From positions 1-28,215 of the forward strand of contig JAWQRN010000578.1 of the NCBI GenBank assembly GCA_033557685.1: a stretch of 28,215 bases of DNA, in the 5' to 3' direction. Below the pieces are notes generated by a model, which was not told the DNA's origin, ran no database searches, and saw only the letters and a list, made by a program, of their open reading frames with translations. The position numbers and the translations under genes are program-made. Numbering within the stretch: the stretch's first letter is position 1; each line of letters begins with the position of its first letter. Source of the DNA: Sperchopsis tessellata (taxonomy: Eukaryota; Arthropoda; Insecta; Coleoptera; Hydrophilidae). Positions 1-10,563 of this stretch are shown one piece after another.

Positions 1-1390
1 ATATATTGTGGGGACAGTCCAAATGCCAATTACAAGAATCTCGTTTTCTAAGGTTAAGTAAGTCATAGTGCACTTTTCTGTAATATAAAACATCTATTTA
101 TTTTCACGGAGGATTCCCAAAAACAGATGCCATAATTTCATCTACACATATTCTAGTTCAAGTCTCTGTCTAAATGAATACCCAACAACTTCGTAGTAGT
201 GGATATAAAAAGTGCCTCAAAAGAAAGAGCAATTTAAGAGGAATAGTTATTGATCATGTTTCTTGAGGTAAACAAAATAGAATTTGCTTTCTGCGTGTTT
301 ATAATAGTTAGTTGGCAGAAAATCAGTCCCTCAGATAATTAAAATAGTGTACAGCTTCAGATATAGTATTGGGAAATAAGGTCCCCCTGACCAATAAATT
401 TGTGTCATCTGCATAATTGACTATAACATGCGGTGAATCTTTGGTTATATTGAGAATGTCATTGACAAAAATTAAAAACAAAGGGGACCTAAAACACTAC
501 CTGACCAACAGCCAAATACTTGGAATAGTAATTTTGTCCTGCATGATGAGTTTAACCTTCTGCTTTCAATCTGTAAGATAAGAAGTTATCTTGTCCAAAG
601 AGTTACCCTGGATAACATATCTATTTAGTTTATTCATCAAAAGTTCATGATCAAGACATGCCTTTAACAGATCTATGAAGATACCTAAGACTATGCATTT
701 TTCGTCAAGTGAGCTGAATAAACTAAATTATTGTACTTTCAAAACTCTTACCTTTAAGAAAACCGTGTTGATGAGAATTAAGCAGAAGTTTTCACCTTAG
801 GAAACCCAGAACCCTTCATACGTTGAAAATTTTTGAGAAAGTGAGAAACTGATGGGCCGAAAAATTTGAAGCATTTGAGTATCATCCTTCTTAAAAATAG
901 GAATAACTATTGCTTCTTTAAGATGACTATGAAAAATACCAACTTGACTGAAAAGATTTATTACAACATGAGCAGCTATTTCTGCTGTCGAATTTAAGAA
1001 AAAATTAATGAAATTGGATTGAAGATCAGAAATGCAGGTGCTACTAGGAGAGGAACTTTTTGAGTACGGGAGGATGACAGAATTTTGAATTGTTTTAGGT
1101 TTGTAGTCCGAGTTGAGAATTTTGTCACAGTAGAATTTTTTTAATAGCTTGGTCCACACAGGAATTATAATTCTGTTATAGTACATTGTGTGTAACATAA
1201 GATCATTGCCAATACAAGGCCTTCTTGGATTATTGTGTAATTTTTCTCTTCAGTGGAAAATAGTGTGAGAAGAGATTTTTATATTTACGTAAAAAACTGT
1301 TGAATTTCATGTTCATATTAATTTCCTGGCACAAGAAGTTCCAGTTGACATGATTTAAAATTATAGAAGTCTTCCTGGTGAAGAAATGAG
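1..1390 (-). pseudogene. CR1/Jockey-type non-LTR retrotransposon, EN-RT linker and RT (decayed)
   Basis: A non-LTR reverse transcriptase, which would copy element RNA into a nicked chromosomal target. Reading leftwards on the minus strand, a linker (about 1390-1200) leads into an open segment at 1198-797. That segment carries the RT finger motifs VIPIFKKDD and FRPISFSLS at residues ~98-121. After frame breaks the palm is still readable: GSVLGPLCFLIFVNDI at about 485-440, then NYADDTNLLV with the YADD box at 401-415. A piece resembling the family's LGIHLD segment lies near 200-160, and the element runs off the window edge. Stops and frameshifts make it non-functional. The motif series is that of CR1/Jockey-clade elements; the exact clade is uncertain. 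It abuts gypsy copy A near 1395-1430. Confidence 0.85.
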
Positions 1391-1429
1391 ATAAGCTCAA
1401 AAAAAGAATTCACTATTTTGGGGAGAACG

Positions 1430-3215
1430 ATATATATAAGTTTTTTTTATGCTTAAATGGTCTCCAGAACTCTCATTGTGTAGTTCTTCCAACATTTCTT
1501 AAGGTTATTTTCGGTAGCAGGAGCTGTATGGTCTCTCCATCTCCCTCTTCGTTCTCCAAGGCTCAACTCAATAATCCGTTCAACATCTTCAATGAATTAC
1601 ACTGTGCTCAGTACGTCTTTGCTGTTTGGCTTCTCCTTCCCATGTTTGTCATTGTCATTGTTGCAGGTCTTGGTCTTCTTCTTGTGTTCTTTATATTTCG
1701 TTATCGGTCCATCCTTACACTTCGACCGTTATGCGAGAGATTGTCTGCATCTAAACTCTTACTTCCAGACGGAGGCAAAGTTTCACCCCAATGGGAAGGG
1801 TCTTCTTTGCAGAGCATCTGTGTTATTATGGATCTTACCTCTACTGTGTTCAGTGGGAAAGTGCAATCTGACTTTCTGTATTTTTAAAGAGAAGAAGCCA
1901 TTGTAGGGCAGCATGATCTGTTCTAAAGAGGAATTGCCTTCCATATAAGTACTCTATAGCTTAACGACGGACAGAAGTTCTCGTCTTGTTATGTAGTAGT
2001 TTTTCTCAGGCTTTGAGAGGATCTCGCTGAAGTAACCAATCACTGTTTCCTGACCATCATGTATTTGTGAGAGTACGGCCCCTTTGCCATTGTTGCTAGC
2101 ATTCATGTCCAAAATGAACTGTCCTTTCATTCGAGGATAACATAGGATTGAAGCCTTAGTCAAAATTTTCTTCAACTCGATTAACGCCTCTTAATAATCT
2201 TCCGTCAATTAGAATTTTCTTCTTCCGTCAGCTTATGCAAAGGCTTAGCTATATTAGCAAACTCTGGGACAAATCTTCGATAGTAAGTATAGCGTCCCAG
2301 GAAACTTCATATATTATGCTTACTTTTCGGGGTTGGCCGTTTCTCCACTGTTGATATTTTATCAAGAACTGTCGCTACACTTTGCTGGATATCACATGCC
2401 CGAGATATTTTACTTTCTTCTTGAATAGGTGGTATTTCTTTGGGCTAAGTTTCAAATGGGTAATTCTTTATCTTCTAAAAACCTCCTCCAAATTCTTCAA
2501 ATGTCTTGCCGATTACGATGACATCATTAAGGTAAACCAGACAAATTTTACACGATAATCCCTTAGAACCCGATCCATAAGTCTTTCAAAAGTCGCTGGT
2601 GCATTGTACAGTCCAAATGGCATGAAGCTGACTACCCCAGTCTTAATCCTGTAGTAAAAGCTGCCTTTTCTCGGTCTATAGGGTCTAATTCTACTTTCCA
2701 ATAACCACTCTTCAAGTCTAATGTGGAGAACAACTGTGACTCTGCCTATGTGTTCATTTACTTTCAAGTTCAAATCATCACTATAATGTTCAATCATCTT
2801 GAATTTGCCTCTAGTTTGCTTTCCAAATTTGTAGAATTTTCTGCCAGTTTCTTGTTCAATTTTTATCTCGAATATTCTGGAATGTTCTTCAATCAATCTC
2901 GAATTTTCCTCTATTTTAATTTCCAAACTTTTAGAACTTTCTTCCAGTCTCTGTTAAATGTATGTCTCAAATATTCTAGAATTTTCTTGAAACAATCTGT
3001 TCTTCTAGTTTGCTTTCTAAACTACTTCTAGCTGCTGTTCTATTTTTGTTTTAAATGTTCTAGAATTCTCTTCGCTCCTTCTGGAAGTTTGCTTCTATTT
3101 TGTTTTCACTTTTTCTATAATTTCCTTCCAGCATGATCCTGAAAATTAGCAGAACTTGATTAATGTTCATTGGTTCTTCGGCTATCTCTTCTGTGTCCGC
3201 AGTTTTCTTAGTCGA
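1430..3215 (-). pseudogene. Ty3/gypsy retrotransposon copy A (gag coiled coil, RT, RNase H, integrase zinc finger), internally deleted
   Basis: Remnant of an LTR retrotransposon polyprotein. In minus-strand order, 3215-2740 is a gag-like, Glu/Lys/Asn-rich heptad region with repeated EENSR-type units. It runs directly into the RT at ~2730 (MPFGLYNAPATFERLMD near 2620-2570). The catalytic box reads YLND at 2534-2523 instead of YLDD. Next comes the connection region, then RNase H (FILDMNASN where DTDAS is usual; YFSEILSKPEKNYYITRREL) at 2175-1954, continuing to DHAALQWLL and RGKIHNNTDAL near 1930-1820. An integrase H2C2-type start (HNESSGDHLSIKKT) lies near 1490-1445. The nucleocapsid end of gag, the protease and the RT N-terminus are missing between gag and RT. 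No LTR was recognised. It is the same family as copy B at 24290-27085. Confidence 0.88.
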
Positions 3216-4124
3216 ATGTTTAGAAATTTAACAAAGAATTGTTTGTGAAATTTAAATTTTTAAATCAATTAAGAATGCTATAATCCTAAACATACTGAAT
3301 TGAAAATGGCAAGTTTTCTGAGCCCCATTTAAGAAAGTTACAAGAGATTTTCTACAACCAACCAATTTAAATTTTCTTTATAAAAGTGTCAATATCTTAG
3401 AAATTTTAAGCACAAGGAATACCGATAAAAGAGTGATATATGATATTTGAATAGAACAGCCTGTATAGTAAAAAATAATTTTAAAATATGCATTACTGAA
3501 CTGAAATCTTTTGTATTTAAAATGTTCTTCTTACTACAATAGTATTAAAACTATTGAGAAAATACGCATGTATAGCTAGACAATGTTGGTAGCCAATATA
3601 TCCAAAATTAACATTTTGCCAAATTATTTTTCAAAAATTGAAATCTTTCATAAAATCAGTTTTAGAAGAAGCATAGATGATAAGTTCTTTGCTGTAAGTT
3701 ACCAAAATTAAAATTAGAACTTTGCACTCCTGAGGTAATGAACTGAGACCAAATTCACAGCTGCTAGTTCCTTGTCTAATCAGTTTTTAATTGAATTAAT
3801 ATAATTTAATAATATTTTTTTAATGTCTGATAATAAGTTTTTCACTGAAAATTCGGTAATCAATTATTTTGCCAAATCCAGAATTGGCAGATATCTAATA
3901 ATATAATAATTATTCATTATAAAAAATATGATTTAAATTTAAAATGGTACCTAAAATTTTTAAATAATAAATTAAAACATTGTAGTTTTGCAGATTGTCA
4001 ATTTTATAAGCAATAAAGAAATTATAAGAACAAGCATGGAAATTTTGAATACATAATATCTATAATCACTTGAATAAATCAGATATCTTATAAGTAGATT
4101 TTAATAGAACAGTACAATATTTTG
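3216..4124. other. AT-rich sequence, no gene recognised
   Basis: Very AT-rich, with stops in every frame and no coherent repeat or motif series. It is the 3' flank of the ARH3-like exon. A possible ATTAAA poly(A) signal on the minus strand at 4105-4100 lies about 20 bases past that exon's stop codon, which would give a short 3' UTR. Nothing else is supported. Confidence 0.5.
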
Positions 4125-4331
4125 TTACTTATACTTATAAGACTTTTCATATAATTTATCTGCTAACTCAATAGCTTCTCCAGCTAATTCTAAATGTTTT
4201 TTAATGGCCTCACTAACTTCAGATTCTCCAGTATAAGACCCTGCAATGGCACCTGTCATACTTGCTATTGTGGCTGTTTGTCCACCTAATGTAATTGCGT
4301 ATTGTACAGCTCGTCTCAGGGTATTCTCTGC
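4125..4331 (-). CDS. Terminal exon of an ARH3-like ADP-ribosylhydrolase
   Basis: ARH3 (ADPRS) enzymes hydrolyse ADP-ribose from serine, and also poly(ADP-ribose), using a binuclear Mg2+ centre. On the minus strand an acceptor (TTAATTTTTAG) at 4342-4332 opens 68 codons without a stop, ending TAA at 4127-4125. The protein begins AENTLRRAVQYAITLGGQTA, continues TIASMTGAIAGSYTGE and ends in a charged helix with ELADKLYEKSYKYK. The segment LGGxTxTIASMxGAIAGxYxG is the C-terminal metal-binding signature of the family. The family usually has GGDTDT; here it reads GGQTAT, so two aspartate ligands are missing while the threonines remain. Upstream exons were not found in the window. The lack of stops and the intact splice site separate it from the surrounding TE debris. 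It could be a divergent pseudoenzyme, a retained fragment or a recent pseudogene. Confidence 0.8.
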   Translation of the reverse strand, partial: AENTLRRAVQYAITLGGQTATIASMTGAIAGSYTGESEVSEAIKKHLELAGEAIELADKLYEKSYKYK

Positions 4332-4563
4332 CTAAAAATTAATTGAATGAAAGGCCAATTGGAAGAATCTAAACAATATACATGTAACCTAGAAAATATT
4401 CGACTTGTTTAATCAAAATGATAAGAATCTTAAAAACTATCGACAGGTGCTAAATAATTACACTACATTATATTACTGAGATAGCATGAATATTTTCTGT
4501 GTAAACGATCAAATTTCATTATTGTGGTTATTCATTTTTAAGATTTCAAACAAGGAATTTTTT

Positions 4564-4790
4564 TATCACTTTCTATAATTGGGCACACAACTAGTCACTT
4601 ACTTAGCACTGATTTTTTTGGGATCGGGTCTTTCCTCAGTCTGACAGCTATTGATTCTGGCGAGTTACTAACTGCAATATGAATTCATTTTCTTAGGTTA
4701 TATGTGATTGTGTGTGGTGTGGAGGAGTATGAGTTATGAGGGATTGGGTGTGTATATGTATTGACTGTTGCCACGTGGCTTGTGTTTTTA
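4564..4790 (+). repeat. Left arm of the long terminal inverted repeat
   Basis: Pairs with the reverse complement of 6094-6330. The best block is 4690-4790, GT-rich with CTTAGGTTATAT near its start. Identity falls towards the outer end but the order of matching words is kept. Confidence 0.75.
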
Positions 4791-5472
4791 TAAAAATTTT
4801 GTAGTGTTTTTGTTGTTATATATGTTAGCTAATTTTAAAATCAACAAAGAACCACCACTTATACTTAAATAGTCTCCTTTGATATCAAAACTTATACACC
4901 AATATACTTATAAACGAATCTTTTCAATTAATAGAGCAAGCCCTTCTTCGAAACAACTACTCTCATATTCAAAACTCAACTAATAATAAAACATTTAAAC
5001 ACTATCCTCAATAAAACTATTTTCAAATTAGCAATAAAAAATTCATACAAAAAGGTGATTATTATTTTGAAGTTTTCTTGCAATAGATACGTAGATAAAC
5101 AGACCCAACACAGCCTACCCCAAAATAAAATTCACCACAGAACTAGAAGTAGCCAACATAATAAAGCAAATTTACAACTTGAAATATATCAAAAACTAAC
5201 GTACACAAATGAAATTATATATTCAATTCATCCAACCACTGTAATCAATACAAATTAGCTCTCTTCAACTTAATCATTAACAGATTAACCACATAATGTA
5301 TGAATTATTTAAAATTTTTGGTCAAAAAATTATCGAATTTCTTTCAGCTAAAAATTTAGTGCTTATGCGTAATTAAATTTTCATTGGTTTAGCAAGTGTA
5401 TTTTGCCTGGGGGAGGAGTTTGAGTTAAAAAATTTTAATTTTAAAAAAATATTAATATTGTTCATTCGTTAA

Positions 5473-5479
<7 letters not shown>

Positions 5480-5512
<33 letters not shown>
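5480..5512. repeat. (AT)n microsatellite
   Basis: An uninterrupted AT dinucleotide run of about 33 bases inside the inverted-repeat element. Confidence 0.95.
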
Positions 5513-5516
<4 letters not shown>

Positions 5517-6093
5517 AATATATGTAATTTATGAAAATTAATTATGTACAGGATAATATTTGGTGAGGAGATATAAAGGCTGCCCGTGTCCTACTCGAGC
5601 CCGTACAAAATTGACTGTAAGTACATTAAGTGGTTAAACACCACTCCCCTCACACCACGCCCATAACAAAAAGAACTGAAAACAGTAGAATATATAGCAA
5701 CAAACTACTATTGAACCTACTATCCCACAAAAAGACTCTCTGAGGACTTGAAATATTAAAATAACAGAACTCTTCAAACAATATGAAACTAAAATAACCG
5801 TTACAACCACTAGTAATACGTTCCACACATTCAAACCTAACTTAAACATCATTGACATATTCACAATATCCTGCGTATACTAACTTGCTATACATGTAAA
5901 AATTTTATGTAGTCTAAACGACTAGATCTTGATATCAAAGATGAACATCTCAAATCTTACCATAAACTACATATTACCTTTTAACTTTCACACACCTCAT
6001 ACAAAACAAATACTCAATATAAAATGTAATGAAAATCATACACAAAAAAACTATACACAAAAAAGACAACACAAGAGCAAATCGAATATGCAG

Positions 6094-6330
6094 ATACAAG
6101 CACAAGTCACATGATGACAGCTATGCCTCCAATACATACACACCACCAATCCTCATAAAATATTCCCTTCCACACTATGCACAGTCATATATAACCTAAG
6201 AAAATGTACTCAAACCTTTAGTATGTAGCTCACCACCATCCAGAGCTGACCACCTAGAAAAGGGAAACAATCTCGAAAGATCGGTACTAAGTATGTGACT
6301 AGTTTAATGATCCTATTAAGGAAAATGATA
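6094..6330 (-). repeat. Right arm of the long terminal inverted repeat
   Basis: Reverse complement of the left arm at 4564-4790. It includes ATATAACCTAAGAAAATG (about 6190-6207) opposite CATTTTCTTAGGTTATAT of the left arm, and GTGACTAGT near its outer end. Confidence 0.75.
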
Positions 6331-6350
6331 CAAGAAACATAATCACGGAT

Positions 6351-6371
6351 GAGAGAGAGAGAGAGAGAGAG
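6351..6371. repeat. (GA)n microsatellite
   Basis: A pure GA run of about 21 bases just outside the right arm of the inverted-repeat element. Confidence 0.95.
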
Positions 6372-6999
6372 ATATTTTAACTTATTTAGCCCAAGGGCAA
6401 AAGAAAAATATGTAATATTTAATGAGGACCTGGAGAAGATTTAGATTTCGAGATAATATTCACTAAAGAACTCTTTAAAGAATATTTGGGTCCCTACAAG
6501 AATCTGGGTATGTGATTTAATATTACATGCAGATATTTGTTGGTTAAATTGAACTACAATTTTTTTAAGATTCAGAGATTTACTGCAGATATTTTCTATA
6601 TCAATAAATAGTGGTTGATGGACTTTACTTTAAATGCAGATAAAAGTAATTTCCACAATAAATTTAATTTACAATTGCAAGGAAAAGCTCAATGTGTTTG
6701 AATGAATTTAAAAACAAATTAAAGTTATTACCATTCTAGTTAATGAACCCATGAAATATTAAAAAATAAAAGTACTTTAACAAGGACAAATAACGACAAA
6801 TTTGCTTTGATGAAAACCAAAATATTTTGAATAGTCTGAGGGCAATTATTAACAATTCTTTAGTTACGCAAATCTGTTTAAACTGATAGATAAATGTATT
6901 TGCATCATAATATAAATTACATGACATGTCACTACAATAAATCATACATAGAAGTTTACCAACAAAACATTTATAAATATAAAATGAAAGATCATATTC
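6372..6999. other. AT-rich sequence, no gene recognised
   Basis: No motif series, repeat or coherent reading frame was seen. Its right end may include 3' untranslated sequence of the minus-strand CR1/Jockey element that follows. Confidence 0.45.
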
Positions 7000-8040
7000 T
7001 GCCTAATCAGACATCTTAAAGAATGGAAACCATACAGGAGTAGATGGTTTTCTGAAGAAATATCTCCTTTGCACTGGTAACAAATTCCGAAAATTTGTCC
7101 CAATGATACATCTACTGGGTGGTCTATAATTTGTGATACGGAGTCTAAATCGCATGCCATGCTCTGGTACTGTAGCTATTGTATTCACCATTGTTCGTAA
7201 ACGCTTCTCAATGACTGTGAACAAATTTTAGACAAATTAGTATATACGTAGAATAGATGGTAAGTATCCCTTCTCTCTTAAAGTAATCTCTCCCCAAACC
7301 ACAGACTGTACATAATCTAGATAGCCTTCGTTTGAAGCAATAAATTCCTCCATATCAGAGGAACTTTCCCAAATAAGGATTCCATATGACAACAGACTAT
7401 GAAAAATGGCAAAATAAGCTGTCTTCCCACATTGGTCAGTACTGACATTTTTCAATTTTCAAATGGTAAATATAGCCGTTTGCAACTTCCTTCTTAATGC
7501 AAATATATGTTCAACCCAAGTTGGTTTACTATCTATGTGCAAGCCAAAAAGTTGTACCGTCTCTGTTGGTGTTTTCCTTTCAGTAGTGAAGTTCCTCACC
7601 TTTGTTTTTGAATTATTCAACTTTATTTTTTTTACAGCACTTCAGATTACCTTGGTCTTAGTTTGTTCCTGTTCACCCAATGTGTCACTCACCAGAAGAA
7701 AGGATGTATCGTCAGCATAAAGTAAAGTAGTGGGATATCTCCTGATGTTTGCCGCTACGTAATTGGTATATTGGAAAGCACTGATCTGAGCACGGAACCC
7801 TGCAGTATGCCACAATTGACAAATCGATAGTCTGATAAATCAACCTTTCAAAGGATTGCCTAATATCTATTTTGCAGATACGATTCTATTAGCTCAACGC
7901 TATGTGTTAAACACTTTAGCGACAACCTAATGAGACTCATAATAGCCGATGTTGTCGATATCCATGTTGGTTGATACTTAAAATGGAATTTGTGTCAAAA
8001 AGAGATGTTATTCTATCCTTTATTATCCTTTCCAGAACAT
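7000..8040 (-). pseudogene. CR1/Jockey-type non-LTR retrotransposon, RT palm to C-terminus (decayed)
   Basis: A second, separate CR1/Jockey-like reverse transcriptase. Read leftwards on the minus strand: a segment like ELIESYLQNRY near 7900, KVDLSDYRFVNCGILQGSVL at about 7850-7795 (the family's QGSVLGP turn), then TTLLYADDTSFLLVSD with YADD at 7719-7705. The thumb piece TVQLFGLHIDSKPTWVEHI lies near 7570-7510, and the C-terminal YFAIFHSLLSYGILIWESSS at 7455-7237, with further tail to about 7003. Several frameshifts separate these blocks, so no protein can be made. No 3' microsatellite tail typical of CR1 was identified. It differs in sequence from the copies at 1-1390 and 18960-20690. Confidence 0.82.
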
Positions 8041-8742
8041 AGCTGGTCCTACTAGATTCAGTTCACAGTAACAACAGTTAATCATGTGAAAATGATACTA
8101 GTGAGACCTGGACCATAAGAACCTCACACATTCAATAGCTCTAAATAATGTAAAAAAAAGTATTGAGAGACACACAATGTATATATGTTAAAAATAATTT
8201 ATAAGTGAAGTTTAAAAGCAAAGCCTCCAAATAAAATATATCATGATGGGTTTGAGAATTTATGATAGAAGGTGCTATTCATGACTATGGTCTGGGATGT
8301 TAAAGGAACAGTGAAGAATACAGGTACAACATTTAGGAAAGCTAACAGATCATCGATGACCAAAGTAATTTACTTTGTACGAGACTAGAGATAATGTAAG
8401 ACCAAGAAGATTCAATGGCAGGTGGTTCTGAGAACTCGAAGAATGTTTGGGAGTCATGTGAGTATGAAAGACGCACAATCTTGGTAAGTGGAAGGAGCTT
8501 GGTGACATCTTCGTCCTGGAGTGAACGAATGATGGCTGATTATGATGATGATATATGTATCCTGCTATCAATGCGAACTCCATATAAAAGAAAATTGTGT
8601 TTAATCTGGCGTCCCATTCTATCCTGTATCTGCCGTACAAAAGCACTTCAACACATCGAAACAAAATTTTGTTTTGACATCATTAGTAGTTTGAAACTTT
8701 TGATATTAATGCTAAATATCCTGCGTCTTAATTTTTAAAAGG
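8041..8742. other. Unassigned sequence
   Basis: Two overlapping open frames of about 105 codons occur on opposite strands at 8350-8738, but neither shows a recognisable domain or splice context. It lies between the CR1-like relic and the first ~190-bp direct repeat. Nothing more is supported. Confidence 0.4.
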
Positions 8743-8936
8743 TTTTTAGACTGTGAAATAACAAAAAGGTTTCTTTAAAAAAAAATGGAAAGATTTTTAC
8801 AAACAAATCATGATAGACAAAAATATAAGTTTACGTTCAAAATAACTATCTGAAATTGCTAAGGCTCACTAAAAATATCTCAAATCTGTACGTACCATAT
8901 ATAATATATAAAAACTAAACCTACGTGGGTATAATG
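8743..8936 (+). repeat. ~190-bp direct repeat, copy 1
   Basis: Runs from TTTTTAGACTGTGAA to GTGGGTATAATG and matches 10379-10563 in the same orientation at roughly 85% by eye, with small indels. Shared words include TTTTTACAAACAAATCATGA, TATAAGTTTACGTTCAAA, GAAATTGCTAAGGCTCACTA and CTGTACGTA. It ends where the non-LTR fragment begins. It lacks TG...CA ends, so it does not look like an LTR. Confidence 0.9.
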
Positions 8937-8944
8937 GAAATGAT

Positions 8945-10365
8945 AAAATATGGAGGAGAATAATTACATAGTAGGATTCATGCACTAATCACAAGAATAT
9001 GGGCAGAAAAAAAATACCAGAAAGCCGGACAAAAGCAGTACTGAACCTAATATACAAGAAAGGTGATGGGACTATCTGAAAAAATGTTAAGGGCTTTTGG
9101 ATACAACATATAAGGTGCTTGCAACTGTCATAAAAGAAAGCTTGACATATGCACGGAGGAAATCATTGGAAATTATCAGTGTGGTTTTAGGAGTAACAGG
9201 TCATGGATCAGATATTCGTTTTAAAGCATGCCCAGGCAAATTTCTATGAGCACAAAAAGACGCTGTCCATGGTCATCATTGATTTTAAGCAGGCCTGTGA
9301 CTCGATAGATAGGGATAAATTACACTGAGCAATGGAAGATCGAGAAATACCCAGCAAAATTACACACAAAAATGACCCTAGAGAACACAAAGAGTATTGT
9401 AGGGTGCAAGGTAACACAACAAGTCCATTCAGAGTAAGCGGGGGGGCTATGACAAGGAGATCCGCTGTCAACGCTGCTGTTTAACTTGGCCCGTGAGAAA
9501 ATAAAAAGAGATAGTATAGTAAGCATAAACGGCACTGTTTTTAATAAAAGCAATCAGTGCATAGCGTATGCGGACGATATAATAATAATAACTAGGTCAC
9601 AAGAGGAACTACAGAAGACAATAAGAAAGTTGCACCAAGAAGCAAGAAAAATGGGTTTAAAAATAAATGAACAAAAGTCCAAATACATGGAGTTGGCTGA
9701 TGTTATGGGAGTTGGAGACGATAAGTTTCTGAGAATCGTAACGGAACAAGAGAGAGAATTTGAGAAAGCAGAGAGTTGGAGTAATTTTAACACATAATAG
9801 TGACAGTATTAAAGAAGTAGAAGTTAGGATGACCAGATAATAAAACTGCAGGAGGACTGATGCATGTGTTTAGGGCAAAACAAATATCCCGAAGAACGAA
9901 AATTAGAATATATAAGACTGTCATATGACCAGCAGTGACTTATGCTTGTGAAACATGAACATTAAATAGGAGAGAATAGGAAACACTAGAAAGGTGGAAG
10001 AGGCAAATTTTAAGAAGAATGTATAGTGGACGATTGGAAAGAGAAGTATGGATAAGAAGATCAAATGAGGAAGTGATAAATTTGTATGGAGAAGCAAGTA
10101 TACTGCAGAGAATAAGATGGCTGGCACATATACAACAATTTCCACGTGAAAAAATAACAAAGATCATGCTGTGAGCAGGACCAATAGGACCAAGGAGAAG
10201 AGGAAGACCAAGGAGTAGATGGATCGACACTGTTGACGATGACCTGAAGAAACTAGATTTGAGGAACTGTATGGAAACAGCAAAAGATAGGAAGGAACAG
10301 AGAACTATAGTGAACCAAGCCCTATGCTGAATGGCTTTTAGTGCTATCTAACATATATATTATGC
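8945..10365 (+). pseudogene. Non-LTR retrotransposon ORF2 fragment, RT and C-terminal domain (5'-truncated, decayed)
   Basis: An endonuclease-type non-LTR element reverse transcriptase. Motifs in order: IPESRTKAVLNLIYKKGDG near 9018-9070, MVIIDFKQACDSIDRDKLH near 9270-9320 (palm motif A), VQGNTTSPFRVSGG near 9400-9445, then an open stretch from 9486 with NQCIAYADDIIIITRSQEEL (YADD at 9567-9578) and GLKINEQKSKYMELAD. The C-terminal part shows GGLMHVFRAKQISRRTKIRI (~9850), RRMYSGRLEREVWIRRSNEE (~10015-10070), GPRRRGRPRSRWIDTVDDDL (~10190) and a terminal NQALC stop at 10328-10330. Several stops and frameshifts disable it. The endonuclease is missing, as expected for 5' truncation. Both ends meet copies of a ~190-bp direct repeat. 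Confidence 0.88.
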
Positions 10366-10378
10366 ATTCAATAGGTAG

Positions 10379-10563
10379 TTTTTAGACTGTGAAGTATTAA
10401 AAAGGTTTCTAACAGAACGGGAAGATTTTTACAAACAAATCATGATGGACAAATGTATAAGTTTACGTTCAAACAACTACATGAAATTGCTAAGGCTCAC
10501 TAAAAATATAAACTCACATCTGTACGTATCATATAAATTAACTAAACCTAGGTGGGTATAATG
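10379..10563 (+). repeat. ~190-bp direct repeat, copy 2
   Basis: Second copy of the sequence at 8743-8936, offset by about 1636 bases. It starts just after the short 3' tail of the non-LTR fragment. The sequences beyond the two copies on the outer sides do not match. Confidence 0.9.

Larger units (their letters stand above)
4564..6330. mobile_element. Non-autonomous DNA transposon with long terminal inverted repeats
   Basis: Two imperfect inverted arms, 4564-4790 and 6094-6330, bound 1.77 kb of AT-rich sequence with no credible gene. Matching words read inward from each end: TATCAYTTTC, ACTAGTCAC, ACTTAG, CAGCT, then TTTTCTTAGGTTATAT and GTGTGTAT, ending near CTTGTG. Outside the arms, ACAAGGAA (4550-4557) and ACAAGAAA (6330-6337) could be an 8-bp target duplication with one mismatch, though their spacing from the arms is not exact. 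Long arms plus an 8-9 bp duplication fit Mutator-like or hAT-like derivatives, but the superfamily cannot be assigned. The short ORFs inside look random. It lies just upstream, on the minus strand, of the ARH3-like exon and so probably in its intron. Confidence 0.72.

Noticed and set aside
1528..1906. Two overlapping plus-strand open frames of 119 and 104 codons with hydrophobic stretches that look like a membrane protein
   Set aside because: The minus strand here reads as gypsy RNase H (DHAALQWLL, RGKIHNNTDAL), so the plus-strand frames are antisense shadows.
5634..5864. Minus-strand 76-codon hydrophobic frame inside the inverted-repeat element
   Set aside because: Biased composition in AT-rich DNA, with no homology or splice context. 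Treated as random.
8743..10563. Interpretation of the ~190-bp direct repeats as LTRs
   Set aside because: There are no TG...CA ends, primer-binding site or polypurine tract, and the interior encodes a non-LTR type RT.
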